From Pseudobdellovibrionaceae bacterium (lineage in GTDB: Bacteria; Bdellovibrionota; Bdellovibrionia; Bdellovibrionales; UBA1609), in contig CP060220.1 of assembly GCA_023898385.1 (NCBI GenBank), positions 2,666,001-2,730,000 on the forward strand: DNA of 64,000 bases, given 5' to 3'. Position numbers and translations under genes: made by a program. Of this stretch, positions 8,097 through 16,053 are shown piece by piece. Within the stretch, counting starts at the first letter, position 1, and the number at the start of each line of letters is the position of its first letter. The notes beneath the pieces were generated by a model, which saw only the letters and a list, made by a program, of their open reading frames with translations, was not told where the DNA came from and ran no database searches.

Positions 8097-8972
8097 CTAT
8101 ATATCTTTAAAAGGGCCCGATCGCCGAGTTTTCTTTTGTTGCGGCACAGGCTGCGGTGCCACTCGCGCCGGCTCTCGCACAGTTTCACGAACTTTTTGTG
8201 GGGCCACTTGTCCAAGTACAGTTTGCAAATCTGATGAAGGAATAGGGCGATCTGCGTGATCGCTGGGATGCCTAAGAGTTAAAAACAATGAACCTGGAGA
8301 GGTTGATAGTATGTAAATCAAATTCTGAGCTTGTACAGGTGAGGCTTCCACAGTGACCGAGTTAAACGAAAGATCATCTCGAATATTTCGAATATACTCA
8401 TCTCGTCCTTGCTTTTCAAAAAGTCGGGGCAGTTCGTTGACCACGCGAACACCTGTGGCAAGAATAACCACATCTTGTAAAATAGTCTTTATTTCTCGGC
8501 GTTGGTTGGCACCCTTGCCGATATCAACGGCGGCCACCACGTCAACTCGGTCACCGGGCTTGATCAGTTTTGCGACGCCACGCATGTCATCAATTGGAAT
8601 AGTGACGGCCCGTTTGGATGGGGCCACTTGCATGGCGAGTCCAGTAACGGGGCCTGGTTCCATAATTTTACTGCGCAAGATTTGTTCTCCAGCTTTAATG
8701 GGAGCCAATGCAACTAAACCAACAGCATCTTCGGGGTCGGCTAGATGTTCCGGCTCCAAGTAGCTCACGGGTTTACTCACAAGCTCCAACATGGAAACAT
8801 CAATTGTTTGCATTTCATTGATATCAGCTTTTGCCACAACGACTTTTTTCTGAGCTCCAAATTTCTTTGTAAGTTCAGCACTTTTTTCTTGAGTGTAACT
8901 ATAAAGAAGAAACACGGCAAAAATGGCGGAAAAAACCGATATCCATAATGTCCTCGTTTCGTTCTGATTCAT
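8097..8972 (-). CDS. cpaB: Flp pilus assembly protein CpaB/RcpC
   Basis: The 291-residue product has an N-terminal membrane anchor (~8-25), an SAF-type domain beginning at KVVVAKADINEMQTID, and a RcpC/CpaB core containing VTIPIDDMRGVAKLIKPGDRVDV in pieces. The C-terminus is Pro/Arg/Gln-rich and probably disordered. CpaB is a periplasmic partner of the secretin in Tad systems, possibly helped by SAF-like binding to peptidoglycan or glycans. A GGGTAAG ribosome site precedes the ATG. It lies 16 bp upstream of the secretin start. Confidence 0.9.
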   Translation of the reverse strand: MNQNETRTLWISVFSAIFAVFLLYSYTQEKSAELTKKFGAQKKVVVAKADINEMQTIDVSMLELVSKPVSYLEPEHLADPEDAVGLVALAPIKAGEQILRSKIMEPGPVTGLAMQVAPSKRAVTIPIDDMRGVAKLIKPGDRVDVVAAVDIGKGANQRREIKTILQDVVILATGVRVVNELPRLFEKQGRDEYIRNIRDDLSFNSVTVEASPVQAQNLIYILSTSPGSLFLTLRHPSDHADRPIPSSDLQTVLGQVAPQKVRETVREPARVAPQPVPQQKKTRRSGPFKDI

Positions 8973-8986
8973 ACACTTACCCTTTT

Positions 8987-9490
8987 TTATTCACCACAAT
9001 TTGCGGTGACACAAATGCCGTATCCCACCATCACCCACCCCGGGCTGACCTCGACAGCATTACCGCCATCTTTTCGGTAGGTTTCTTCAATTTCATAAAT
9101 TCTTTCTGAATGATCTTTTGAAGTGCCCTTAATTTCTTTCTGAGAGCCTGGACCACGACCAAAGGCTAAGGGCCTCTCAGAGGCAAAAAAGTTTTGGTCA
9201 TTACTTAGGTCGGCCTCCGACACCACAGCATGAAAGCGGTAACCTGTGGGTGCGTAGTTGAGCAGGTCACCCTGTCCTTGATCTCGAAAAAAGCTTACGT
9301 TGGTTCGATTTCGAAAGGTTTCAAAGGCGTAGGTTCGCGCCCCGATGGAATGCAAAATTGCGGTGTGAACAAAACCAAACAGACCAAGTCCATAGGTAAT
9401 GAGAACAACGAAGACGACCACAAGAGGCAGGGCTTCAATAGTGGCAAGACCTTTTTGATTGTTGTGAACATGACAAGGGCGTTTAATCAT
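8987..9490 (-). CDS. TadE-like minor pseudopilin
   Basis: The ATG at 9490 follows the upstream stop by 2 bp; a GTG at 9499 would overlap it. The 167-residue product has a class III prepilin signature, a Gly at residue 14 followed by LATIE with Glu at +5, then a long hydrophobic helix (ALPLVVVFVVLITYGLGLF). The rest is a soluble periplasmic domain with two Cys near the end (ICVTANC). TadE/TadF-type pseudopilins are processed by TadV and are needed to initiate or tip the Flp pilus. Third in a run of three such genes. Confidence 0.8.
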   Translation of the reverse strand: MIKRPCHVHNNQKGLATIEALPLVVVFVVLITYGLGLFGFVHTAILHSIGARTYAFETFRNRTNVSFFRDQGQGDLLNYAPTGYRFHAVVSEADLSNDQNFFASERPLAFGRGPGSQKEIKGTSKDHSERIYEIEETYRKDGGNAVEVSPGWVMVGYGICVTANCGE

Positions 9491-9492
9491 TG

Positions 9493-10134
9493 TCAGCACC
9501 CGTTATCCGAAACAGGTTGATAACCCCGTCGGCTATATCGCCCGGCCTCTTTATAAGAGCCGCTGCCGATTTGTTGGATATGCTGCCAGCGCTGAGAATT
9601 AAAATAGTCACACTGTTTTTGCGTAACCTCCCGAGAAAGAAAGCTACCCACCTTAGTGGTAAAGCCGTCAGAATCATTGCTGTCGCCGGAGGTGGAGCCA
9701 AAAAACGGAATTTGAAAATCCAGGATGTGCGAGGTTAAAGTGATTTGGACGCCGTGAAACGCCTGTCTATCTGGCGGGCTGTGGTCTGTGTACTGCGAGG
9801 CTTCTTTTGCCGGTTCATCAATAATTTTTGCTTCTTTGCTAAGTGTGAACCACCCATTGTCTAGAACGCCGGAAAAAACACCATTGTTTCTGAGTTGGGC
9901 ATACTTTCTTTGAGCATAGTCAAATTGGGACTCGTGATCCTTGTGAGAGCCCAAATAGCTTCGAGCTGTAGCAAAAGTCATATATTGAGCTATTTCTACT
10001 GTGGTGAGCGTGATTGCCAGTGAAAAAAGAATCACGGTTAAACCCAGTATCAGCGTCATGGCAAACAGGTAGTCAAGGGTGATAAAGCCCCGTTGTTTTT
10101 TGAGTTTAGAGGGTTTAAGAGTGGACCACTTCAT
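9493..10134 (-). CDS. TadE/TadF-like pseudopilin, larger
   Basis: The 213-residue product has a basic leader ending QRG (residue 16), then FITLD with Asp at +5 in place of the usual Glu. A hydrophobic helix follows (YLFAMTLILGLTVILFSLAI). The periplasmic part (about 45-213) carries two Cys late in the sequence. The architecture fits a prepilin cleaved by the operon's TadV peptidase. The replacement of Glu+5 by Asp is unusual but conservative. Its first codon borders the upstream 82-residue pilin-like gene, so translation is probably coupled. Confidence 0.78.
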   Translation of the reverse strand: MKWSTLKPSKLKKQRGFITLDYLFAMTLILGLTVILFSLAITLTTVEIAQYMTFATARSYLGSHKDHESQFDYAQRKYAQLRNNGVFSGVLDNGWFTLSKEAKIIDEPAKEASQYTDHSPPDRQAFHGVQITLTSHILDFQIPFFGSTSGDSNDSDGFTTKVGSFLSREVTQKQCDYFNSQRWQHIQQIGSGSYKEAGRYSRRGYQPVSDNGC

Positions 10135-10382
10135 TATGGTTTCACCGTTAAGTGTCTTGCATGTTGATTGGGGTGTTTATTGTAGCTGCGCGAGGGCGGC
10201 TCCCATACGCCATTTTCAATCATTCCAGAAAGAGCCAACCATGGGCCATTGACGAGTTGGGCAATCAATTGATTTTGGCGAAATGTTTGAGCAATAAAAA
10301 GCGTTAATCCAATGACTAAAACCATCATAAGTATAAGTTCAGTGGTCATTTGGCCCAGTTGATTTTTTTTGAGGGTCTTCAT
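10134..10382 (-). CDS. Small TadE-like pseudopilin
   Basis: The ATG at 10382 overlaps the stop of the prepilin peptidase gene (ATGA), which decides the start against the longer frame to 10424. The 82-residue product has leader MKTLKKNQLG, then QMTTE with Glu at +5, and a hydrophobic helix (LILMMVLVIGLTLFIA). A short polar tail follows. It fits the minor pseudopilin class, with cleavage predicted after Gly10. It overlaps the next gene by 1 bp. Confidence 0.78.
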   Translation of the reverse strand: MKTLKKNQLGQMTTELILMMVLVIGLTLFIAQTFRQNQLIAQLVNGPWLALSGMIENGVWEPPSRSYNKHPNQHARHLTVKP

Positions 10383-10888
10383 AGGCTGCCCCCGAACGGC
10401 CCAACTGCCAAATGCGTGAGCCACCCAAAAACCAAAGCCACGGTGAAGGGTATTTTGTGTAATGAAAGCTGTTTTCGGCTTTTATCAAAAGTGGCAATCT
10501 TGGCCGTGTTTTTTAAAAGTTGAATTAGGTCTTTTTGTAGAGTCACTCGAATTAAACCGAGAAGGGCGCCCCAAATAAAAGCATACATCAGTACCCACAA
10601 AACGGCTGTGGCATCCGTAGCGAGGGCAAAGGCGAAGATTAATTTTACATCACCGCCGCCGATCATGCGGGCTAGAAAAAGAGGTATGGTTAACCCGATA
10701 GCCACAGTCAGTGAAAGCAGGGCGGTTTGCAGGCCAGCCATCCCATTGAATAAACCGGCAGAGCCAATAGCAATAACAGCGGCCGACAGTGTCAGCCAGT
10801 TATGAACTTTTTTTGATCTGAGGTCATCCACCAGGCCCGCAATTAGAATCAGGCTCGGCAAAAGGTAAGACAAGACAGCGAGGCTCAT
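10379..10888 (-). CDS. tadV: Prepilin peptidase TadV/CpaA (A24 family)
   Basis: The ATG at 10888 overlaps the upstream stop (ATGA) and replaces a GTG start at 10906. The 169-residue product is nearly all membrane helices. The two catalytic aspartates of A24 peptidases are visible in VDDLRSKKVHNW and in GGGDVKL. It lacks the N-methylating domain of PilD and is the short single-domain form used in Tad loci. It should remove the leaders of the Flp pilin and the pseudopilins encoded on either side of it. Confidence 0.92.
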   Translation of the reverse strand: MSLAVLSYLLPSLILIAGLVDDLRSKKVHNWLTLSAAVIAIGSAGLFNGMAGLQTALLSLTVAIGLTIPLFLARMIGGGDVKLIFAFALATDATAVLWVLMYAFIWGALLGLIRVTLQKDLIQLLKNTAKIATFDKSRKQLSLHKIPFTVALVFGWLTHLAVGPFGGSL

Positions 10889-11082
10889 CGTTGAACCTTC
10901 TCCCACCTGAGGCGCTGGCCATTGCGCAAAAAGCCGTGCCCCACGGAAATATTGCGTTCCATGCGCGCAGCTAAGCGGGGCGTGGCATTGCGAAAGGTTT
11001 CAATGGGTCCACTGTCACCAAAGAAAACCCCCAACATGATAAACGCATAAATAGATAATAAGAGTATAAACTCGGTACTCAT
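10885..11082 (-). CDS. Small pilin-like membrane protein lacking a leader
   Basis: The 65-residue product starts MSTEFILLLSIYAFIMLGVFF, which resembles a mature pseudopilin (Glu at residue 4 before a hydrophobic helix) without a cleavable leader. An in-frame stop lies eight codons upstream of the ATG, so no longer leader is hidden. The rest is basic and polar. It sits between flp and tadV, 28 bp after flp, and overlaps tadV by 4 bp. It could be a leaderless pseudopilin or a small inner-membrane accessory; I recognise no family. Confidence 0.65.
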   Translation of the reverse strand: MSTEFILLLSIYAFIMLGVFFGDSGPIETFRNATPRLAARMERNISVGHGFLRNGQRLRWEKVQR

Positions 11083-11110
11083 AATAAGTGATTCCTGTAG
11101 GTATCAATAC

Positions 11111-11302
11111 TTATTCGCCGAGTGAGACGCCGCCGATACCACCACTGAGTTCATCCACCTTCCCTTTGATGACGGTTTTAAGTTGCGGACCAAAAAAGAT
11201 AACGATGCCAACAACTACAACTAAAAGCAGGATGTATTCCACCGCACCTTGGCCGGACTCATCATTCCAAAGTTGTTTTGCAAATTTTTTGAGATTCTTC
11301 AT
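11111..11302 (-). CDS. flp: Flp major pilin
   Basis: The 63-residue product carries the Flp signature. A basic leader ends in Gly17, then QGAVEYILLL follows with Glu/Tyr at +5/+6, and a hydrophobic helix rich in Val. A short tail follows. Flp prepilins are cleaved by TadV and polymerise into bundled adhesive pili. It is first in the minus-strand Tad operon with a GGGGAATTGTC ribosome site. A perfect 8-bp hairpin lies in its leader at 11329-11349. Confidence 0.95.
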   Translation of the reverse strand: MKNLKKFAKQLWNDESGQGAVEYILLLVVVVGIVIFFGPQLKTVIKGKVDELSGGIGGVSLGE

Positions 11303-11716
11303 GACAATTCCCCTTTATTGTTTCCTTCTTTTCGGCCAGGTGCCGAAAAAAATTAATATTTACCCCTGAAAAATCACGCGCTGTGGGAATATGAAATCAC
11401 GTTACAGATATTCGTTTTAACAACTTCAGTTTAACATAACTCATTGAAATAGAAGCACTATAAATTAATACCGTAAAAAACTTCGACAGTGATGGCTTTC
11501 TCCTTAAAGGACTTACGGCCTGGGTCCTGTAAAAATATTGGGCGCTTCGTTCTTCTCTTCTCATGAGGCTTTAAATTGGTTTTTCCACTGGGCAGGACCC
11601 ATAAGGGGGGCATTGGTTTGCTGGCCAATATGTTAAGATAATTATTGAGAGCTCCGATGAGTGGTTTGTTCGGCTGCTGGCTCATAGATGGGAACATGGA
11701 CGGGACACAGACTGGG
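11303..11716. other. Upstream region of the flp operon, no supported gene
   Basis: This AT-rich stretch lies between divergent flp and the plus-strand gene at 11937, up to hairpin A2. A promoter for flp must lie here, but I cannot name convincing boxes. A frame at 11458-11697 on the minus strand (79 codons) has no recognisable features or good ribosome site and is left out. The flp leader hairpin is listed separately. Confidence 0.6.
11329..11349 (-). promoter_or_regulatory. Perfect stem-loop in the flp mRNA leader
   Basis: TTTTCGGC and GCCGAAAA form an 8-bp perfect stem around a 5-nt loop, about 27-47 nt before the flp ATG. The T run lies on the 5' side for the minus strand, so it is not a terminator for flp transcription. 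It could protect the abundant pilin mRNA or affect its translation. The structure is seen; the role is a guess. Confidence 0.4.
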
Positions 11717-11903
11717 CACAGACGAAGGCACAGAGACCAAGACGATTGGATGCGGATGCCTGCGTCTGCCTGGCGCTTTCGGCCGCATGTCGTCTTCGGA
11801 TTGCGTCACTGGCGTGCCGCAACCCGGATACGCCATGCACGACGCGAACGGCAGACGCAGGCATCCGCATCCAATCGTCTTGGTCTCTGTGCCTTCGTCT
11901 GTG
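11717..11903. repeat. Family A giant hairpin, copy 2 (A2): 54-bp perfect arms, conserved loop
   Basis: Arms 11717-11770 and 11850-11903 are perfect 54-bp inverted repeats. The 79-nt loop holds the 60-bp family A core at 11781-11840, in opposite orientation to A1 and matching it at 58 of 60 bases. The arms share no evident similarity with A1 arms. A2 lies upstream of flp and just before the ribosome site of the gene at 11937. The Tad operon is therefore bracketed by A1 and A2 as an inverted pair. Confidence 0.93.
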
Positions 11904-11936
11904 ATCTGGGTTTTTCTTCTTTTTAGGAGATGGTGA

Positions 11937-12785
11937 TTGGGTTTTCATAGGCGACATTTTAGACCATTGTCCTGCCAGGCTGGGCAGGGGGCGGTGGAGT
12001 ACATTTTAATGTTGGTCATAGTGGTTTCCATCGTTATTGGTTTGATCTATCAATTTAATAAAGATTTTGAACGATATGCGAACGCCTTTTTCGGGGATTA
12101 TCTCACTTGTTTGATTGCTATGGGAGAGTTGCCTTCCTTGGGTGGTGGAGGTGGCAGCGAATCGGCTTGCCTTGCTGAATTGCAGGCCTTTAATCAGGCG
12201 GGTCAGCAAATGGCTTCGCGTGGAGCGGGTGCTGGAAATAAATCTGGTGAAAACGCAGAGGGTGAAGAGGGTGACGGCGAGGGTGAAGAGGGTTCGGGTG
12301 GTGACTCTAAGGCCAACAAGCGAAGTGGTGGTGGTGCCACAGCTGGTGGTGGTGTACGCAGCCGTCGTCGGGGTAATCGTTTTCGCGCTGGAAATAAATG
12401 GAAAGATCAAGAGGTGGCCTCGCAGAAATCAGGTAAAGAAGAAAGTGCCACGGCCGGGTATGTAAATGTTAATTCTCCCACTTCGGGTGGTAATGCGGAG
12501 CCTTTACGTCAAAATCGCATGTTGATTTCTCGTGGTGGCGCCAGTGAAAAAGAAGAAAAAGAAGCCAAAAGAGCTAAGCCTTTGGTGAAAACAGAAGAAG
12601 CCAGAGGGCGAGGTCAACGAATCAAAATCAATAGAACACTCGCCAGTGACCAGAAAGATCTCGACGTGGAGGCTGAATTCACTCTGGGAGGTCTTGTGCG
12701 ATTTTTGATCATCGTGGGGATACTCATTGCCTTGTTGATGTTTTTGGGTGGTCAAGCCCTTCAACTTTCTAAATCCATGGAATAG
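11937..12785 (+). CDS. Flp-pilin-like protein with long disordered middle and C-terminal membrane helix
   Basis: A TTG start is chosen because AGGAG lies 7 nt upstream and the nearby ATG and GTG run into a stop. The 282-residue product has a pilin-like start, Gly16 then QGAVEY with Glu at +5 and a hydrophobic helix (ILMLVIVVSIVIGLIY). Residues ~70-245 are low complexity: Gly/Glu-rich, then Arg/Lys-rich. A second hydrophobic helix lies near the end (~251-271). Flp pilins are normally 50-70 residues with one helix. It is divergent from the Tad operon and may be a substrate of the same peptidase. Function unknown. Confidence 0.75.
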   Translation: MGFHRRHFRPLSCQAGQGAVEYILMLVIVVSIVIGLIYQFNKDFERYANAFFGDYLTCLIAMGELPSLGGGGGSESACLAELQAFNQAGQQMASRGAGAGNKSGENAEGEEGDGEGEEGSGGDSKANKRSGGGATAGGGVRSRRRGNRFRAGNKWKDQEVASQKSGKEESATAGYVNVNSPTSGGNAEPLRQNRMLISRGGASEKEEKEAKRAKPLVKTEEARGRGQRIKINRTLASDQKDLDVEAEFTLGGLVRFLIIVGILIALLMFLGGQALQLSKSME

Positions 12786-12960
12786 CAGGGAAAATTTTTT
12801 TGATGCTCGCCGACAAATGGCGCCACGCATCTTCAAAAGTTTTCAGAAGGACGTTAGTCGTTTATTTTTTGGCACGGGAAATATACAACTAAAATCTAAT
12901 AGAAGCGTACTGATTTGGGGAAATCAGTTGGGTAGTGACGTCGTCGGCATAGGGGGGATA

Positions 12961-13386
12961 ATGCTGGGGCCGCAGGTCGTAGAAATTTGCCGGCAAGGCA
13001 AAGTCAGCATTGATACAGCCAATGAACGGGTGGCTGTGATTTGGCGTTTTACTAAAACTCAAAGTCAACTCGTGGACAGGCTTATTGCTCAATTGGAGGC
13101 GGTTAATCACGACCAGCTGGATCGGGTCAACGAACTTGAGACAGAGATCAATGATCTTATTAATCGTTGGCACTCAAAAATACGTAAGTTGGGTGGTTGT
13201 CCCAAGGGTTTGTGGATGGCCGACTTCGACTCCGGAGATGGGTATTTCAGTTGGAAATTTCCGGAGCGTGAAATCCTCTATTGGCGGCCCTATGAAGACG
13301 GTTTCGCCGATCGAATGCCGGTCGAAAAGTGGTTGCGTCGCCGGAATCTCCAAGCCACAGCGTATGCGGCTTCGATTTTGCCGTAA
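12961..13386 (+). CDS. DUF2203 family protein
   Basis: The frame is open from 12748, but the ATG at 12961 follows a GGGGGG stretch and gives 141 residues, the usual size for this family; an ATG at 12817 is also possible. The DUF2203 pattern is clear: an early helical segment (INDLINRWHSKIRKLGG), then CPKGLWMADF, a segment ending in FSWKF, and REILYWRPYEDGFADRMPVEKW. The family's function is unknown to me. It is followed 57 bp later by nadE on the same strand. The bases from 12786 to the start hold no separate gene. Confidence 0.75.
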   Translation: MLGPQVVEICRQGKVSIDTANERVAVIWRFTKTQSQLVDRLIAQLEAVNHDQLDRVNELETEINDLINRWHSKIRKLGGCPKGLWMADFDSGDGYFSWKFPEREILYWRPYEDGFADRMPVEKWLRRRNLQATAYAASILP

Positions 13387-13443
13387 AGTTTGCGCCTCTC
13401 TCATTTATCGCTTATAAGTTGGCCCTCACAAGGAGGGGCGTAA

Positions 13444-15069
13444 ATGAGAGTAGCCCTCGCTCAAATGAATTCGACGTTAGGTGATTTTGCAGGCAACAGG
13501 GATAAGATGTTGTCGCTTTGTCACAAAGCGATTTTAGACGAATGCGATCTCATAGTATTTCCAGAAGCCAGTTTGTTTGGGTATCACCCGGTGGATCTTT
13601 TGGAGCGCCCGAGTATCGTTAAAGAACAGCTCAAAGAGCTGAAAGCCTTCCAGCAGAAAATGCCAAAAGGATTAGTGGCCCTCGTGGGGGCCATAACGAT
13701 AAATCCGAAACAAGATGGTAAACCCTATTTCAACTCGGCTGTGCTAATGGAAAGAGGCAAGAAGCCGAAAGTTTTTGCCAAACAACTGTTGCCCACATAC
13801 GACGTATTTGATGAAGGTCGGCACATTGAGCCGGGAGCACTAAAAAACAACATTTTTCGCTTTAAGGGTCACAAAGTTTTGGTGACTGTTTGTGAAGACA
13901 TCTGGGCCTGGCCGCTCAAAAAGCATCACGGATCAAATTACGCAAAAAATCCAATTAAAGAAATGAGATCGCGGGACGTAGATCTTGTCATTAACCTTAG
14001 TGCCTCGCCGTTTACGGATAAGAAGCTAAAATCAAGACGATTTGTGACAAAGAAAACGGCAGAGCACCTGAAAGCACCGCTGATTTATGTAAATTTGGTG
14101 GGCGCACAGGATGAAATTATTTTTGATGGAGGCAGTTTTGTTACCGAGCCCAAGGGCGGGGTATCGTTGCAATTGCCCCGTTTTGAAGAAAGCTATGCTG
14201 TATACGATACAAAATTGAAGACTCAATCACACCTGCACAAGGTAGACTCCAATGTGAATGAACTTAGGCGCAAGGCCATCGTATTGGGAATCAAAGACTT
14301 TGCAGCAAAGGTGGGCCTACAAAAAGCACACCTCGGCCTTAGCGGTGGGATTGACTCGGCGGTAGTGGCCTGTTTAGCCGCCGAGGCTTTGGGCCCAGAA
14401 AATGTCACAGCAGTGGCAATGCCAGGCCCATATAGCACCGGTGAAAGCTTGCGTTTGGCAAAGGAGCTTGCCGACAATCTAAAGATGAAAATCTTTGAAG
14501 TGGGAATCGATCATTCATACAAGAACATTCTAGGAGATCTCAAGAATTGGATGCCCACAGATTCAATCACTGTGGCTCACGAGAACCTTCAGGCTCGACT
14601 TCGAATGGTGGTGTTGATGTCTTTTAGCAATGTGCACGGTAGCTTGTTGCTAAATACCAGTAACAAAAGTGAAATGGCTACGGGCTACTCGACGTTGTAT
14701 GGGGATATGTCTGGTGGCTTATCGCCCATTGGTGATTTGCTAAAAACAGAAGTTTACGAGTTGGCACGGTATTACAATCAGTTGGGTTCTTTTATACCTG
14801 AATCGATCATATCGAGACCGCCATCAGCAGAGTTGCGACCCAACCAAACAGATCAGGATTCGCTTCCGCCTTATAGTGAACTAGACCCCGCAGTTGAAAA
14901 ACTGGTGGAAAACTACCGATCACCGAAGTCGACTTTGGATCATCGCGTGTTGCAACTAATGATGAAAAGTGAATTCAAACGGTGGCAAGCACCGCCAATA
15001 TTAAAAGTGTCCGATCATGCCTTTGGTCGGGGCCGACGTCTGCCGTTGGCCCATAAAGCCTGGTATTGA
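13444..15069 (+). CDS. nadE: Glutamine-dependent NAD+ synthetase
   Basis: The 541-residue enzyme has two domains. The N-terminal nitrilase/amidase half (~1-260) hydrolyses glutamine: the Glu (FPEASLFGYHP), Lys (FAKQLLPTYDVFDE) and Cys (TVCEDIWAW) of the catalytic triad are visible. The C-terminal half (~280-541) is the NAD synthetase ATP-pyrophosphatase with the P-loop LSGGIDSAVVA and the STGESL and NKSEMATGYSTLYGDM segments. It amidates nicotinate adenine dinucleotide to NAD+, the last step of NAD synthesis. AAGGAGGGG precedes the ATG at 7 nt. Length and motifs are normal. Confidence 0.96.
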   Translation: MRVALAQMNSTLGDFAGNRDKMLSLCHKAILDECDLIVFPEASLFGYHPVDLLERPSIVKEQLKELKAFQQKMPKGLVALVGAITINPKQDGKPYFNSAVLMERGKKPKVFAKQLLPTYDVFDEGRHIEPGALKNNIFRFKGHKVLVTVCEDIWAWPLKKHHGSNYAKNPIKEMRSRDVDLVINLSASPFTDKKLKSRRFVTKKTAEHLKAPLIYVNLVGAQDEIIFDGGSFVTEPKGGVSLQLPRFEESYAVYDTKLKTQSHLHKVDSNVNELRRKAIVLGIKDFAAKVGLQKAHLGLSGGIDSAVVACLAAEALGPENVTAVAMPGPYSTGESLRLAKELADNLKMKIFEVGIDHSYKNILGDLKNWMPTDSITVAHENLQARLRMVVLMSFSNVHGSLLLNTSNKSEMATGYSTLYGDMSGGLSPIGDLLKTEVYELARYYNQLGSFIPESIISRPPSAELRPNQTDQDSLPPYSELDPAVEKLVENYRSPKSTLDHRVLQLMMKSEFKRWQAPPILKVSDHAFGRGRRLPLAHKAWY

Positions 15070-15074
15070 TTCAA

Positions 15075-15704
15075 TTACAAAAGGGCTAGTTGTTTAGGCT
15101 GAGGCTCTATTTGCGGAAATTTTAGCTCGGCCTTTCCGGTTAGCGCGATAAGATTTTCAAGGGGTGGCATGGCCCCGGGGCCACTTATTTTTTCTATGAT
15201 TTTTAGGAAGAGTTGACCACAGTATGAGGCGTCTTCTTCGGCCCGGTGAAATTGGCCCGACGGAATCTTTAGATGCTGCACCAGTGTGCCTAACTTATAG
15301 TTCGGCAGCCCAGGAAACACCTTTTTGCTGATACTGTAGGTATCAATGATGGTCCCTTTGGGGGCTTTGGCTTCATACTTTTCAATGTCCGCAGTGAGAA
15401 ACTGGTAATCAAACACAGCGTTGTGGGCAATGATTATTGAATTGTCACAAAATTCAGCAAACGGCTCAAGCAGGGTTTCTATTGTGGGTTTTCCCACAAC
15501 CATGTCGTCAGTGATTCCGTTAACGGCAGAAGCGTCTTCTGGAATATGCATCTTTGGGTCTACCAACGTAGAAAACACAGCATCCACGCCACCCACATCA
15601 AAGCGGATAGCACCAATTTCTACAATTCGGTCGACGCCAGCCAAGGTGCCCGTAGTTTCCAAGTCAAAAGCTACAAATGTCATAGATTTTTTTTTACCGG
15701 ACAT
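15075..15704 (-). CDS. DnaQ-like 3'-5' exonuclease (DEDDh)
   Basis: The 209-residue product has the DEDDh exonuclease motifs: FDLETTG (ExoI), HNAVFDYQFL (ExoII) and HRAEEDA (ExoIII). This matches the epsilon-like or PolC-type proofreading family. It lacks extra domains, so it may be the DNA polymerase III epsilon subunit or a stand-alone exonuclease. Its end is 5 bp from the convergent nadE end, and its start faces the ferredoxin start 3 bp away on the other strand. An ATG at 15683 is an alternative start. Confidence 0.88.
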   Translation of the reverse strand: MSGKKKSMTFVAFDLETTGTLAGVDRIVEIGAIRFDVGGVDAVFSTLVDPKMHIPEDASAVNGITDDMVVGKPTIETLLEPFAEFCDNSIIIAHNAVFDYQFLTADIEKYEAKAPKGTIIDTYSISKKVFPGLPNYKLGTLVQHLKIPSGQFHRAEEDASYCGQLFLKIIEKISGPGAMPPLENLIALTGKAELKFPQIEPQPKQLALL

Positions 15705-15706
15705 CT

Positions 15707-16012
15707 ATGCTTGGTTCAAGGATGAGTTTTTTGCCAACGATGACCTTTTTGCCCTGTGATAAGAGGGTATCTATAAAGCCTGGCCAAACCGTGCTCGATG
15801 TTGCGCTGAGTAATGGTGTGGAATTGGATCACTCCTGTGGTGGCATGGGAAGTTGTACCACCTGCCGTGTGTTTGTTGAATCACCACTGGAAAATTTGAG
15901 CGAAAGAACCGATTTGGAAAGGGAAAGAGCCGAAGAGCGTGGATTTCTAGAAAACGAACGGCTCGCCTGTCAACTTGAAGCCATGGATGAAATGGTGGTG
16001 CGCATCGATTAA
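15707..16012 (+). CDS. [2Fe-2S] ferredoxin
   Basis: The 101-residue product is a plant/Isc-type ferredoxin: GQTVLDVALSNGVELDHSC leads into the cluster loop CGGMGSCTTC, and the last ligand is in RLACQ. The pattern CX5CX2C...C binds one [2Fe-2S] cluster for electron transfer. In-frame ATGs at 15722 and 15740 are alternative starts, and the last gives the more compact usual form. It is divergent from the exonuclease and not near the suf genes. Which enzyme it serves cannot be told. Confidence 0.9.
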   Translation: MLGSRMSFLPTMTFLPCDKRVSIKPGQTVLDVALSNGVELDHSCGGMGSCTTCRVFVESPLENLSERTDLERERAEERGFLENERLACQLEAMDEMVVRID

Positions 16013-16053
16013 AGGGTCTGCAAAAGGAGAACAGGCAACAAGAAGCCAGCGGT

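Noticed and set aside
11458..11697. 79-codon minus-strand frame upstream of flp
   Set aside because: It has no signal, motif or clear ribosome site and stands alone in an AT-rich regulatory region.
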